DNA from: Martinezella rhizogenes
Lineage (GTDB): Bacteria; Pseudomonadota; Alphaproteobacteria; Rhizobiales; Rhizobiaceae
Direction: 5' to 3'
DNA: 64,000 nucleotides
NCBI RefSeq assembly: GCF_007002745.1
Contig: NZ_SGNY01000011.1
Coordinates: 62,001-126,000 of the forward strand
Below, one piece after another: positions 43,270 through 53,522 of this stretch. A program made the translations under genes and the position numbers. The number at the start of each line of letters is the position of its first letter. Within the stretch, counting starts at the first letter, position 1. The notes below the pieces were generated by a model. That model was given only the letters and a program-made list of their open reading frames with translations, did not search any database and was not told the DNA's origin.

Positions 43270-44265
43270 TCAATCGCGCTGGGCTTGGCTTTCCCGACCC
43301 CTGCGAATTGTCTCATTAGGCAATTCCCCGAAAGCCGCTTTGTAGAGAGCTGAAAAATGGCCCATGTGGACGAACCCGTAGCGTCTGGCCACAGCTGAGA
43401 CCGTCAAGTCTCCCGAAACGAGAAAATCGCGCCGGACGGCTTCCAACCGCAATTGCCGCCAGTAGTCGGATGGGGTCGTGTCCTTGAACTGCTGGAATGC
43501 TGATTGCAGAGCGCGGATGCTCACACCAGCGGCTATTGCGAGGTCCGCCATCTCTAGCGACGTATCAAGGTGAGCCATCATGAAGTCTATCGCTCGCTTC
43601 ACGTGGCGAGGCACAGCGGCCGCCGCCGGGTCTTTGAGCGCGCTGGAATAGGTGTGTGGCAACTGTTCCAGCATGCATACGAGCATTGACCGGAACAGAA
43701 GCTCCGTTGACCGGAGTGGCAAGGCTTCTTCTTTGTCGTTTGCAAACGTCGACCACAGCAAGCCTCCCAAGGACATGAGATATCCGTGCAAGGTCGTGTT
43801 GGCTTCGATCTCAATCGCGAAATCCACATCCCCCGTCACAGGCCGATCGAGTAACAAGCTCAGTTCCCGTTTGAGAGCGTTCTGGCTGAAGGTGACGCCG
43901 ATATGCGAGCGTCCCGCATGCTTACGAACGAACTCCGTCTGCTGCAGTTTGCCGACCAGAATACTATCTGACTTGGAAACGAGATCGAGGCCGCGACAAC
44001 GAACTTCCATTGCCCCCGCTATTGGAAGGTACAGAGCACACGAGTCGGGAGGGGCATCGAAACTTGCCTCGACGCCGATGCCACAATCCGTCCGCCAGAT
44101 GTCAAAACTGCCGGCGGAAAACTGCAGGTTCTCCATGCTGACCTTTCCGGCCTTGGAGAGAGGGCGGAGTTTTACGCATTCACGGCTCTGAGGAAGCTGT
44201 TCCTGAAGTTCGTCGATGTCCATTTGCACGAACTTGAAACGAGACGTTTGAGGAGCCCGCACCAT
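43270..44265 (-). CDS. AraC-family transcriptional regulator
   Basis: 331 residues, ATG at 44265 with a G-rich ribosome site. Residues 1-215 are a cupin-like sensing region; residues 225-325 hold two helix-turn-helix motifs (LEMADLAIAAGVSIRALQSAF and VSAVARRYGFVHMGHFSALYK) ending in the AraC signature FGELPNETIRR. No co-transcribed target is adjacent. The shared motif at 44494-44530 is 230 bp upstream, and it may regulate that motif's group of genes; this is speculation. Confidence 0.92.
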   Translation of the reverse strand: MVRAPQTSRFKFVQMDIDELQEQLPQSRECVKLRPLSKAGKVSMENLQFSAGSFDIWRTDCGIGVEASFDAPPDSCALYLPIAGAMEVRCRGLDLVSKSDSILVGKLQQTEFVRKHAGRSHIGVTFSQNALKRELSLLLDRPVTGDVDFAIEIEANTTLHGYLMSLGGLLWSTFANDKEEALPLRSTELLFRSMLVCMLEQLPHTYSSALKDPAAAAVPRHVKRAIDFMMAHLDTSLEMADLAIAAGVSIRALQSAFQQFKDTTPSDYWRQLRLEAVRRDFLVSGDLTVSAVARRYGFVHMGHFSALYKAAFGELPNETIRRGRESQAQRD

Positions 44266-44493
44266 CAGTGCCCCCGGATGCGTGCGGATCGGGCAGGGAG
44301 CTTTTGGGTAAGTTCCGTACCGCTCCGCCCAGATTCTCGCCAGATTTCAGCCGAGGGATACCGAAGAATGGGAAGTTGCCCGTGGGCAACAGTATCCGCA
44401 CAAGTCGGCTTTGCAAATTCGATGAACATTGTGGTACGTACCTCAGAATACTCAAAATGCGGTGTCGTGGAGGCGAGAGCTCGTCTCTTCCTA

Positions 44494-44530
44494 CCCCAGA
44501 TTTGGGTCGATTCGCTAATTTTCTGCTAAA
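44494..44530 (-). promoter_or_regulatory. Shared upstream motif, copy 3
   Basis: CCCCAGATTTGGG, then GCTAATTTTCTGCTAAAA. It aligns with the copies at 38889 and 43068. The surrounding stretch 44266-44618 contains no gene I can support. Confidence 0.45.
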
Positions 44531-44618
44531 ATGAGGACGGGCTGCCGAGCAGATGTTGCCGAAACCACGATGGCTGCGCCGTTATATTTCACGTGAAGTT
44601 AGAGCAAAGACTCCTGCA

Positions 44619-45335
44619 TCATATTAGATGCCGGCGAATTGCTTCGGCGATCGCATGAGCGCGGTTAGCCGCGCCCAGCTTCTTCGCCGCGCTCTTCAGG
44701 TAGCTGTTGACAGTTTCGGTTCGATACTCGGAAACCCCGGAAATTTCCTCGCTGGTCAAGCCAGTGCTGGCGAGCTGAAGGCAACGCAGCTCACCATCTG
44801 TAAGCCGCAAGGCATCAGCGGCAAAACGATCCATCAAAGGCTTTGAAATTGTCCGGTGCAACGGCTCCGCGATGAATACCAGGAACTCTCGTTCGCCTGG
44901 GGTAAACGCCCGCTCCGTCGTGAAGCAAACACCGCCATAAACAACACCACCCCTGGCGACGGGAATTTGCAGGCGCTTGCCGATCTCGTAAGAGCGATGC
45001 AGATAGGAAAGACGTTGGGCCGGCGGCGAAAGGTCAAATGCCTCTTCCTCTGTCATCGGTGTCGCCTGTGCAGTCGACCGAACAAGCAGGGGATCGGAGC
45101 GGTTCCACTGTTCCGAAAAGTATGTTTCGACATAGGCTGGCGGCATGTCGCTCTCGATCGAGCGCCCTCGCCCGATGTGGTATCCGTTCAGGTCAAGTCC
45201 ACCGAAGGCGACGTGCCGGAACCCGACAGCCTTTCTCACATGTTCAAGCAGCTCGTTATCGCGCAGTTGTCGCTGAACTGGAACTTCCGAAAGGTTCTTG
45301 AAGCGGTCAAACCCCTCCCCGTGTGTATGCCCCAT
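44619..45335 (-). CDS. LuxR-family regulator with autoinducer-binding-like domain
   Basis: 238 residues from the ATG at 45335, with GAGAG upstream; an earlier ATG at 45368 lacks a ribosome site. The N-terminal 165 residues resemble an acyl-homoserine-lactone domain (the tyrosine and aspartate of the ligand site can be placed in YVETYFSEQWNRSDPL), but the two tryptophans used by TraR are not in place. The C-terminal GerE helix-turn-helix is complete (LTDGELRCLQLASTGLTSEE, then TVNSYLKSAAKKLGAANR). Probably a LuxR solo with altered or no ligand. Divergent from the diguanylate cyclase gene. Confidence 0.87.
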   Translation of the reverse strand: MGHTHGEGFDRFKNLSEVPVQRQLRDNELLEHVRKAVGFRHVAFGGLDLNGYHIGRGRSIESDMPPAYVETYFSEQWNRSDPLLVRSTAQATPMTEEEAFDLSPPAQRLSYLHRSYEIGKRLQIPVARGGVVYGGVCFTTERAFTPGEREFLVFIAEPLHRTISKPLMDRFAADALRLTDGELRCLQLASTGLTSEEISGVSEYRTETVNSYLKSAAKKLGAANRAHAIAEAIRRHLI

Positions 45336-45482
45336 CACTGATCTCTCGCCGAATCCTGAAAACCACATTTTTGCGCTGAATGCTTAACGCAATATCAATC
45401 GTCAACAGGCAACTTCTGGCTGATATTTCAGCTTCGCTCTCAGATTGTCAGCCGGGTCTCGGCGATTACACAGGGTATATGC

Positions 45483-47369
45483 ATGGCAACGGGCGTCTGG
45501 GAGCGGCTTGCGGGCAATCTGGCATTTGTCGTTTTGTGCTTCGCCATGTGGGCACATTTTTCGATCTGGTACCGTCGGCTAATCGTTCGGCACGACAAAG
45601 TTCTTTTTGGTGCGTTCGCGGGCTGCACTTCTATCGGCTCCATGTTGCTCGCAGTCCAATACCAGCCCGGAATCTATCTTGATCTTCGTTTTGTTCCGCT
45701 TGCGCTGACCGCTGCATTGGGCGGCCCCATATCTGCCATCGGTGCAGTAGTCCCAGCCGCTATCTTTCGCCTCTATCTTGCCGGAACGGCTACCCTTGAC
45801 GGGATCGTGGCGATCCTGGTCGTGAGCTCGGTGGGAGCGGCGACCTATTTGCTGCCGCGCACAAAATTCTCAGCGGGACGCATCCTTCTATTTCTCAGCC
45901 TGGCCCTGGCGCTTGCGCTAACCCTGGTGCTCGCTATTCTTCCAAGCCTGTCGGAGGTCCAAGCGCTCTCGGCCATCGGGTTCCCACTCATCACGGCAAA
46001 CTGTGTCGCTGCAATCCTGTGTGGCCTCATCATGCTCAAGACAGATCGGGTGCAGCTGGAGCGCCGAATTTTGGAAACGGCATTCTCGCAGTCCCCCGAC
46101 TATCTGTACGTTAAAGACAGGGAGAGCAAATTCCTGACCGTGAACGACAATATGGCCCGGCTATTCCGTTTTCCCGCAGCTTCCGACATGATCGGGCTTT
46201 CCGACTTCAACCTGCGCACTCCTCCAGAAGCCGAGGAGCTGTATTTCCGCGAACAGCAGATCATGCGCACCGGCGAACCGCAGATAGACTTTCAGGAGCG
46301 GTTGAACGATCGCCACCTGCTTGCGTCGAAGGTCCCTCTTCGGGATAGTGAGGGGCACATCGTTGGCCTCGCAGGCGTCACCCGTGACATTGCCGAACGC
46401 GTGGAACTCGAAAGCGAGCTTCGCGAAAAGCGAAACCTGCTGACGCTTGCGATGCATGGCATGTCCGAGGGTTTCGCCATTTTCGACAAGAAGGGGTTCC
46501 TCGTCTTCTGCAATGAGCAATACCGGGACGCATTCCCGTTTTCACGCGATGCTCGAGTCGTCGGTGCGCATATCAGCGACATCTTACGCAGCGTAGCGGA
46601 AACGGGCGAGCGTATCGACATGCCCGACGTGGCTTCAGAGCAATGGATCGAGCTGGCGGCAGCAAGCCTTCCTGTCAACAAGGACGAAGAAATCCAGCTT
46701 CAGAACGGCGAGTGGCGCGCACTTAAGACCCGGCTCGCCCATGATGGCACGGCGATGGTGGTCGTGTCTGACATCACGGCGACGAAGCAGGCGGAAATCG
46801 CTCTCCAGGAATCGGCTAACCAGCTCAGAGCCCTTGCAGACACGGATGGACTGACCAATCTCACCAATCGCCGCGCTTTCGATCGGGCTTTTGCGGCCCA
46901 AACCGAACATTGTATCAGCAGGGGTATGCCGCTCAGTGTCCTGATGATCGATGTCGACCGCTTCAAAGCCTACAACGACACCTATGGCCATCTTGCTGGT
47001 GACGACTGCCTGCGCATCGTCGGAAGATGTCTAGACAAGTCCGTGAAGCGCGCAGGGGACCTCGTGGCGCGTTACGGCGGCGAGGAGTTCGTGGTTCTAC
47101 TTCCAAACACGGACGAAAAAGGCGCTGCAATCGTTGCCGACGAATTTGCTCATCTCCTGGCCAAAGAGAACATCCCACATGCTGGGAGCGAGTTCGGGCG
47201 AGTGACCGCGAGTGTAGGAATCTCAACGGTCACGGGGAAAGGTCTGCACTTCGGCTCAGCACGCATCCTTTCGGAAGCCGATGACGCCCTCTATGAGGCG
47301 AAAGAGAACGGTCGCAATCAAGTGGTGGCGCGGACGCTATCGGACGGACAGACCGTGACAGTTAAGTAA
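45483..47369 (+). CDS. Membrane PAS-PAS-GGDEF diguanylate cyclase
   Basis: 628 residues, ATG at 45483. Five or six membrane segments in residues 1-190 (a 5TM-type sensor), a first PAS domain (about 195-320, SPDYLYVKDRESKFLTVND), a second PAS domain (about 325-445), then GGDEF with DTDGLTNLTNRRAFD and an active-site GGEEF. There is no EAL domain, so the net effect should be c-di-GMP synthesis. Divergent from the LuxR-type gene at 44619-45335. Confidence 0.93.
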   Translation: MATGVWERLAGNLAFVVLCFAMWAHFSIWYRRLIVRHDKVLFGAFAGCTSIGSMLLAVQYQPGIYLDLRFVPLALTAALGGPISAIGAVVPAAIFRLYLAGTATLDGIVAILVVSSVGAATYLLPRTKFSAGRILLFLSLALALALTLVLAILPSLSEVQALSAIGFPLITANCVAAILCGLIMLKTDRVQLERRILETAFSQSPDYLYVKDRESKFLTVNDNMARLFRFPAASDMIGLSDFNLRTPPEAEELYFREQQIMRTGEPQIDFQERLNDRHLLASKVPLRDSEGHIVGLAGVTRDIAERVELESELREKRNLLTLAMHGMSEGFAIFDKKGFLVFCNEQYRDAFPFSRDARVVGAHISDILRSVAETGERIDMPDVASEQWIELAAASLPVNKDEEIQLQNGEWRALKTRLAHDGTAMVVVSDITATKQAEIALQESANQLRALADTDGLTNLTNRRAFDRAFAAQTEHCISRGMPLSVLMIDVDRFKAYNDTYGHLAGDDCLRIVGRCLDKSVKRAGDLVARYGGEEFVVLLPNTDEKGAAIVADEFAHLLAKENIPHAGSEFGRVTASVGISTVTGKGLHFGSARILSEADDALYEAKENGRNQVVARTLSDGQTVTVK

Positions 47370-47483
47370 GGACCGAAGGCATCATAATGGCGGCCTTTCG
47401 CTGTTGCCGCCAAGCCCAAACACAGCAGAATTGGGCGCGTCTGCAGCTCGTATTCCAATTGTGGGAGGGCTGACGCGACGATG

Positions 47484-48571
<1,088 letters not shown>

Positions 48572-48793
48572 TCACTTGGCGTCGATACGCGCCCGCTCGG
48601 ATCTGACGGCTTTGATGATACGCCAGTTAATTCCCGGCTCGCGTGGCATCTGGATATCGTCCATGTTGTCGAAATCCGAAAGCCGGGTGTAAAACGCACT
48701 TCGAAGGCGCGAGATAAACTGCTTCGGCAAAGCGGTGTTTTCGAGAAGGTCCGGGTCGTCATCCGGCAAATCGCCAAAATCCATTTCTGTCAT
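48572..48793 (-). CDS. Small acidic protein of unknown function (73 aa)
   Basis: ATG at 48793 with AAGGA upstream. An acidic N-terminus (MDFGDLPDDDPDLLENTALP) is followed by a basic C-terminal half (NWRIIKAVRSERARIDAK). No family recognised. It lies 98 bp downstream of trbI on the same strand and might be the last gene of the trb transcript. Confidence 0.55.
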   Translation of the reverse strand: MTEMDFGDLPDDDPDLLENTALPKQFISRLRSAFYTRLSDFDNMDDIQMPREPGINWRIIKAVRSERARIDAK

Positions 48794-48890
48794 CGCCTAT
48801 CCTTTCCTGCGTTGAGCAGGACCATCCGGCACCATTTCTTCAGCCAGCGCAACTCGCAGATTTGCACCTCTTGCAGACTTGGCGTTTCCT

Positions 48891-50192
48891 TTAGTTTATG
48901 CGGTAAGCCGACGGAAAGATGATGTCCTGGTCGACGAGGACGTTGAACTTATAGCCGGGGCGTATCTGGATCGTCGGCTGTACATTCAGGTTCTTCGAGA
49001 TTGTCTGCTCGGCGACGCGACCGAAGCTTTCAGCAAAATTCCGTCTGGCGGCATCGGACGCCGTATCCTGCGTCGCAAGCGTCGAACTCTCCGGCATGGA
49101 CATGTCGATCCCGGTTCCGATCAGCGCGACGAGTGCTGCCGAACCCCAGGTGCGCCAGAGATGTCGATCGACTTTATCCTTGAACCCGCCATATCCCTCG
49201 GCATCCGTGCCCGCCATGCCGCCGATCTGCAGGGTCGATCCGTTCGGAAAGATGAGGTCGGTCCAGACGACGAGTACGCGCTCCTGGCCAAACGACACCT
49301 TGGAATCGTAGCGGCCGAATAGTTTGGACCCCTGCGGGATCAGGAGCCGATAGCCGGTGGCGCTGTCAAAAACGTTCTGGCTGACCTGAGCGGTGATTCT
49401 GCCCGGAAGATCGGAGTTGAGCCCGGTGATCAACGTGGCCGGAATAACCGAGCCGCGCTTCAGCTCATAGGGCGAGATCTGCGGTACGACCCGGTTCGGC
49501 AGATAGCCGAGATCCTTGATGTCCTGATTGAAAAAATCCTGCTTCGAAGTCTGGGTGTTCGGATCGACGTTCTGTCCCATCAGCCCTGATTTGACAGCGG
49601 AGGCGTAGAGGTCGGAGGCATTGTTGGCTGTCGCAGTTGTCGTCTGCCGGCCCGTGTCTCTGGAATTGTTGGCGACTTTTTCGACATCGGAAATATCCAC
49701 CTTCAATGGCGAGTCCAAAGCCGTTGCCCGCGCCTGAAGGCGGGCCATACGCTGGCGCTGCGCCTCGCGGATATATTGTTCGTCCTGCTCCCGTTTCAGG
49801 CGGGCTTTCCATTCCTCTTCGGATTCGAGCCTTGGCCGCCGTTCTTGCCTTTCCGCGGACTGGCGGTCGACAACAGATGTTTCCTTCTCGACCTTCTGTT
49901 CGACGGCGGGCGTTGGCTGAAACGCTTCGCGCTCAACCGGCTCGCCGATGATGCCGTCGGTAACGCCGCGTTTGAGTTGGTCTCCAAAATTGGTTGCGGG
50001 AGCATTCGAGGCGCTCTCGATATCATTGTTCCGATTGAATGCCAGCCCGCGCCACGACAGCCCGACCACGACCACCCCGACGAACAACGCGATGATGATG
50101 ATGGCGATGATGATCGGCAGCCGATTGAGACGGCGCATACCCTTCTGATCGTCGGCTTGGTTGGAGGCGCCAAGCTGGAGAGACTGGACCAT
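48891..50192 (-). CDS. trbI: Mating pore protein TrbI (VirB10-like)
   Basis: 433 residues. One membrane segment near the N-terminus (RLPIIIAIIIIALFVGVVVV), a long charged periplasmic linker, then the VirB10 C-terminal beta-barrel domain (LKRGSVIPATLITGLNSDLPG, RLLIPQGSKLFGRYDSKVSFGQ). It spans inner to outer membrane as the core-complex scaffold. Last of the eleven trb genes. Confidence 0.95.
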   Translation of the reverse strand: MVQSLQLGASNQADDQKGMRRLNRLPIIIAIIIIALFVGVVVVGLSWRGLAFNRNNDIESASNAPATNFGDQLKRGVTDGIIGEPVEREAFQPTPAVEQKVEKETSVVDRQSAERQERRPRLESEEEWKARLKREQDEQYIREAQRQRMARLQARATALDSPLKVDISDVEKVANNSRDTGRQTTTATANNASDLYASAVKSGLMGQNVDPNTQTSKQDFFNQDIKDLGYLPNRVVPQISPYELKRGSVIPATLITGLNSDLPGRITAQVSQNVFDSATGYRLLIPQGSKLFGRYDSKVSFGQERVLVVWTDLIFPNGSTLQIGGMAGTDAEGYGGFKDKVDRHLWRTWGSAALVALIGTGIDMSMPESSTLATQDTASDAARRNFAESFGRVAEQTISKNLNVQPTIQIRPGYKFNVLVDQDIIFPSAYRIN

Positions 50193-50204
50193 GTTCGCCT
50201 CCCC

Positions 50205-50642
50205 TCAGTTGCGTTGCATGATGGAAAGCGGGCTTGCCGGCGTGGCGCCGGCCGCCGTGGCCGTGTAGGCCCGACCAAGGGCAACGGACGGCGTGGAGAG
50301 CCGTGCGAGCACCTGGCCGTCGACGTCATCGATCGAATAAACGAGCTCGACCGTCTTCACATCCTTCCCTACCTTGCCGTCGGTGATGACGGTGTAGCCC
50401 CATCCTTTCAGCGCCGCCTCGAGCGCCGCCGCGAAATCTGACGTGTCCTTTTCCATTTTGAGCGTCGTCGTGCCTGCCGGATCGATCTGCTCGGCGAGGC
50501 GGCTCGCCATGTCGCCGGCGATGGCGCTAGCGGCTGGGCCGGTGACGGCGACCGGGGTTGAACTGGTGGTCAATCCATCCTCGGCTGTCTGGCAGCCTGA
50601 GAGCAGGGTGGCGGTGATGATGATGACGAGAAGCTTGCGCAT
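50205..50642 (-). CDS. trbH: Mating pore lipoprotein TrbH
   Basis: 145 residues with a lipoprotein signal ([19 protein letters not shown]; the LSGC lipobox cysteine becomes residue 1). TrbH is the small lipoprotein of the Ti/RP4 trb operon, in the same place as the VirB7-like component. It lies 12 bp from trbI and 3 bp from trbG. Confidence 0.93.
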   Translation of the reverse strand: MRKLLVIIITATLLSGCQTAEDGLTTSSTPVAVTGPAASAIAGDMASRLAEQIDPAGTTTLKMEKDTSDFAAALEAALKGWGYTVITDGKVGKDVKTVELVYSIDDVDGQVLARLSTPSVALGRAYTATAAGATPASPLSIMQRN

Positions 50643-50645
50643 GGT

Positions 50646-51458
50646 TCAGCCTCCCCGCCGGATGGTGATCTTCTGTTGGCGCCAGCCAACGCCGGAGACG
50701 AGGATCGCCTTGTCGACCGCGTAGTCGACGATCATCATGTCATTCTTCATCCGGTAATTGACGATGCGGTTCTGGCCGCCCGAGACGACGAAGAGCACTG
50801 GCGCATCCTGCCCCGAGATCGATTTCGAAAACTGGATGTAGGTTTTGACGCCATCCGAATAGACCCGTTTCGGCTTCCAGGGCGCCGAGCCACTCACGGA
50901 GTACGAGAAGTTCAGTTTGTCGGGCGCCGTGCCGGGAATGCCGCCGGTCTCGAGCCGGGAATTGATGTCGGCGAGCTTGGTCGATACGTCCTCCGGATAT
51001 TCGAAGCCGATGCGCGCCATGTACTGGCTCGGATGGGATTTCAGCTGGATGTGGTAGGTGCGCCGCGATGTGGTGACCACCATCGAGGTAACGAGTCCCG
51101 GTTCCGACGGCTTGACGATCAAATGGATCGCCTGCCCGCCCGTGGCGCCGGAAGTCGCCGGTTCGACCTTCCAACGAACCGTGTCACCGACAAGCACATC
51201 GCGGACGATCTCGCCGCCTTGCAATTCGATATCGCAGACTTGAAGCGGCGAGCAGACGACCGACGGCTGGGTTTCTCCGAACAGGAAAATGACCTTGCCA
51301 TCCGGGCCGGTCGTCACCAGCCCCGATGTCCCGCGCCACTTCCTGGAAATGTTGGTGCCCTTCACCTCGTTGTTTGTCATGCTCTGCGCCTCGATGCCGC
51401 TCGCGAGGACGAGCGTGGCCAAGCAGCCGGCGGCTGCGATCAATCCTGTTCTGTGCAT
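50646..51458 (-). CDS. trbG: Mating pore protein TrbG (VirB9-like)
   Basis: 270 residues with a signal peptide ([22 protein letters not shown]). VirB9/CagX-type domains: an N-terminal beta domain ([25 protein letters not shown], shown in part) and a C-terminal domain ([27 protein letters not shown], in part). It forms the outer-membrane core with TrbH and TrbI. Confidence 0.95.
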   Translation of the reverse strand: MHRTGLIAAAGCLATLVLASGIEAQSMTNNEVKGTNISRKWRGTSGLVTTGPDGKVIFLFGETQPSVVCSPLQVCDIELQGGEIVRDVLVGDTVRWKVEPATSGATGGQAIHLIVKPSEPGLVTSMVVTTSRRTYHIQLKSHPSQYMARIGFEYPEDVSTKLADINSRLETGGIPGTAPDKLNFSYSVSGSAPWKPKRVYSDGVKTYIQFSKSISGQDAPVLFVVSGGQNRIVNYRMKNDMMIVDYAVDKAILVSGVGWRQQKITIRRGG

Positions 51459-51475
51459 TGAGAAATCCCCTGCCC

Positions 51476-52138
51476 TTAAAGCTGCGCTGTCCAGTCGAAA
51501 TCCCGGACATAGAGACCGATCGGATTGAGACGGATGGTCGCCTCATCCTGCGGTGCGGTGAGCGTGACCGTTGCGATCCCGCGGAACCGGCGCGTGCCGA
51601 TTTCCTTGCCCTTGCGGTCGCGTTCGTACTCGGTCCAGTCGATCTGATAAGTCTGGTTCGAGAGCGCCACGATGTTGTTGACCTCGATGGCAACGGTCGA
51701 GGACTTCGCTTTCTCGAACGGCGAGTTGCTCCGGAACCAGTCATTGATCTTCTGCGTCGACGGATCGGAGGTCCGAAGCAGCGCATAGGTCCGATCGATA
51801 TATTGCTTCTGCACCACGGCATCCGGCGTAATGCTGCGGAAGCTGGTCACGAAGTTGCCGAGCGTGGCGCGCACCACCCGGACATCGGCATATTCGATCT
51901 GTTCGGGGAACCCTGACGTCACCGAGGTTCCAAGCTTGTCGACCTGGACGATGTAAGGCACCAATTTGACCTGAGTGCTCAAGTACATCGAATAGCTAAA
52001 GCCGATGACCGCCATTGTCAGACCGAGGATGCCGACAATGCGCCATGCGTCGGCGGCCTTTACGTAAGAGCCGTATCGTTCATTCCATTCCTGGCGTGCG
52101 GCGAGGTACGGGTTTTCGGGGGCGCGGTTCGCTGCCAT
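51476..52138 (-). CDS. trbF: Mating pore protein TrbF (VirB8-like)
   Basis: 220 residues: a short cytoplasmic N-terminus ([16 protein letters not shown]), one membrane helix ([20 protein letters not shown]) and a periplasmic NTF2-like VirB8 domain ([20 protein letters not shown], then [10 protein letters not shown]). It is an inner-membrane assembly factor of the pore. Confidence 0.95.
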   Translation of the reverse strand: MAANRAPENPYLAARQEWNERYGSYVKAADAWRIVGILGLTMAVIGFSYSMYLSTQVKLVPYIVQVDKLGTSVTSGFPEQIEYADVRVVRATLGNFVTSFRSITPDAVVQKQYIDRTYALLRTSDPSTQKINDWFRSNSPFEKAKSSTVAIEVNNIVALSNQTYQIDWTEYERDRKGKEIGTRRFRGIATVTLTAPQDEATIRLNPIGLYVRDFDWTAQL

Positions 52139-52162
52139 CGATCCATCACTTTCTAATTGCGG

Positions 52163-53341
52163 TTAGTCTTTGCGTTCGGGAGGTGGCTTTGGTCCGCTAT
52201 GCCCGCTACGCGCCTGGTCGAGCTTGGCGTTGGCAAGACCGAGGATCGAACCTGCATAGGCGCCGGGAGAACCGATGGCCTTCTCCTTGGCGGCCGAGCC
52301 TGCCGCATGTCCGGCCGATCCGATGCCAGCTCCGATCCCGCGAAGCATTGCGCCGGCGACGGATGAACCTGCAGCTCGGGCAGCCTGACCAGCCGCGAAG
52401 CCGGTCCCCGCGGCACCCGCTGCGAGGAAGCCAGCGCCTGTGGCGAAGGACGCGGCCTGCCCACCGTGCCGGATTGCTTCCATTCCGCCTGAGACAGAAG
52501 CTCCCTGCACGACGCCCTGCATGATGTTCGGGACGTAGATGGCGACAATGAAGACGACGACCGCAATGCCGGCGATCGCAAGTGCCGTCTGGAATTGGTC
52601 TCCAATGTCAGGTTCGTTTGCCAATCCGATCAGCACTTCCGATCCGATGCGCGAGATCATCACAAGCGCCATGAGCTTCATTCCGACCGAGAATGCGTAG
52701 ACTAGGTATCGGACGGCGAAGTCCTTCGTATAGGACGAACCGCCAAGGCCGAGCATGATCATGCCGGCGAGAAGGCCGATATACATTTCGACCATGACCG
52801 ACACAAAAATCGCTGCAACGAGCGAGAATGAGATGACCACGACGACCATTGCAAAAGCAGCCGAGATCGCCAGCGCATTGTCCTCAAAAAGACCGAACTG
52901 AATCTTTTCCGACATCTTCGTTGCGACGGCGAGTCCGGCATTGAAGACGTCGGCTGGTGACGCGGTCCCGCCACCAGCACCAATCTGGAACAGGCTGTCG
53001 ACTACCGCCTTGGCGAAGGTGGGACCCTGCGCCAACACGAAGGCGAAGAAGCCGACGAACATGATCCGCCGGACAAGCTCGGCGAACCAGCTGTCAAGCG
53101 ATGCGGCCTGTAGTGCCAGCCAGACGGCGGCGATGCCGATTTCGATCGTCGCCAGGATCCAGAATAACGATTTCGCCGCATCCATGACCGTGGTTTCCCA
53201 CCCCTTCGCGGCCGTGGTGATCTGGCTCTGCAATGAGGTTAACACCGAGCCTTCCTGGGCGAAGGCTGGCTGGGCCGCCAGTGCGCAGAAGGTCGCAAGC
53301 AGCATCGCTGCCCTGAACCGTTGAAAAGGTATCCCCGTCAT
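52163..53341 (-). CDS. trbL: Mating pore protein TrbL (VirB6-like)
   Basis: 392 residues with a signal peptide and six or more membrane segments, characteristic of the polytopic VirB6/TrbL channel component. The C-terminal 100 residues are Gly/Ala-rich (AGFLAAGAAGTGFAAGQAARAAG) and end in a basic tail. It lies 4 bp downstream of trbK. Confidence 0.95.
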   Translation of the reverse strand: MTGIPFQRFRAAMLLATFCALAAQPAFAQEGSVLTSLQSQITTAAKGWETTVMDAAKSLFWILATIEIGIAAVWLALQAASLDSWFAELVRRIMFVGFFAFVLAQGPTFAKAVVDSLFQIGAGGGTASPADVFNAGLAVATKMSEKIQFGLFEDNALAISAAFAMVVVVISFSLVAAIFVSVMVEMYIGLLAGMIMLGLGGSSYTKDFAVRYLVYAFSVGMKLMALVMISRIGSEVLIGLANEPDIGDQFQTALAIAGIAVVVFIVAIYVPNIMQGVVQGASVSGGMEAIRHGGQAASFATGAGFLAAGAAGTGFAAGQAARAAGSSVAGAMLRGIGAGIGSAGHAAGSAAKEKAIGSPGAYAGSILGLANAKLDQARSGHSGPKPPPERKD

Positions 53342-53345
53342 CTGC

Positions 53346-53522
53346 TCACCACTCGACCTTCATTCTCTCGCCGCCAGAGGTCGGATACTTCTTGGAGGTG
53401 CCAAAGAACTGTTCGCGACGCTCCTGCGCAGCCTGCTTTTCGGAGATGAGCAGCCAGATGCCGGTGCTGCCGGCCGCCACGATGGCCGCGAGTGTGAGCA
53501 GGATCAGTTTCGTTCTCACCAT
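53346..53522 (-). CDS. trbK: TrbK, entry-exclusion-type small protein
   Basis: 58 residues from the ATG at 53522, which overlaps the trbJ stop by 7 bp. One membrane helix (LILLTLAAIVAAGSTGIWLLI) is followed by a short periplasmic tail. In RP4, TrbK is an exclusion lipoprotein; here no lipobox cysteine is visible, as in Ti plasmids. Its C-terminus (TSGGERMKVEW) nearly duplicates that of TrbJ (TSGGEKMKVEW). Confidence 0.88.
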   Translation of the reverse strand: MVRTKLILLTLAAIVAAGSTGIWLLISEKQAAQERREQFFGTSKKYPTSGGERMKVEW

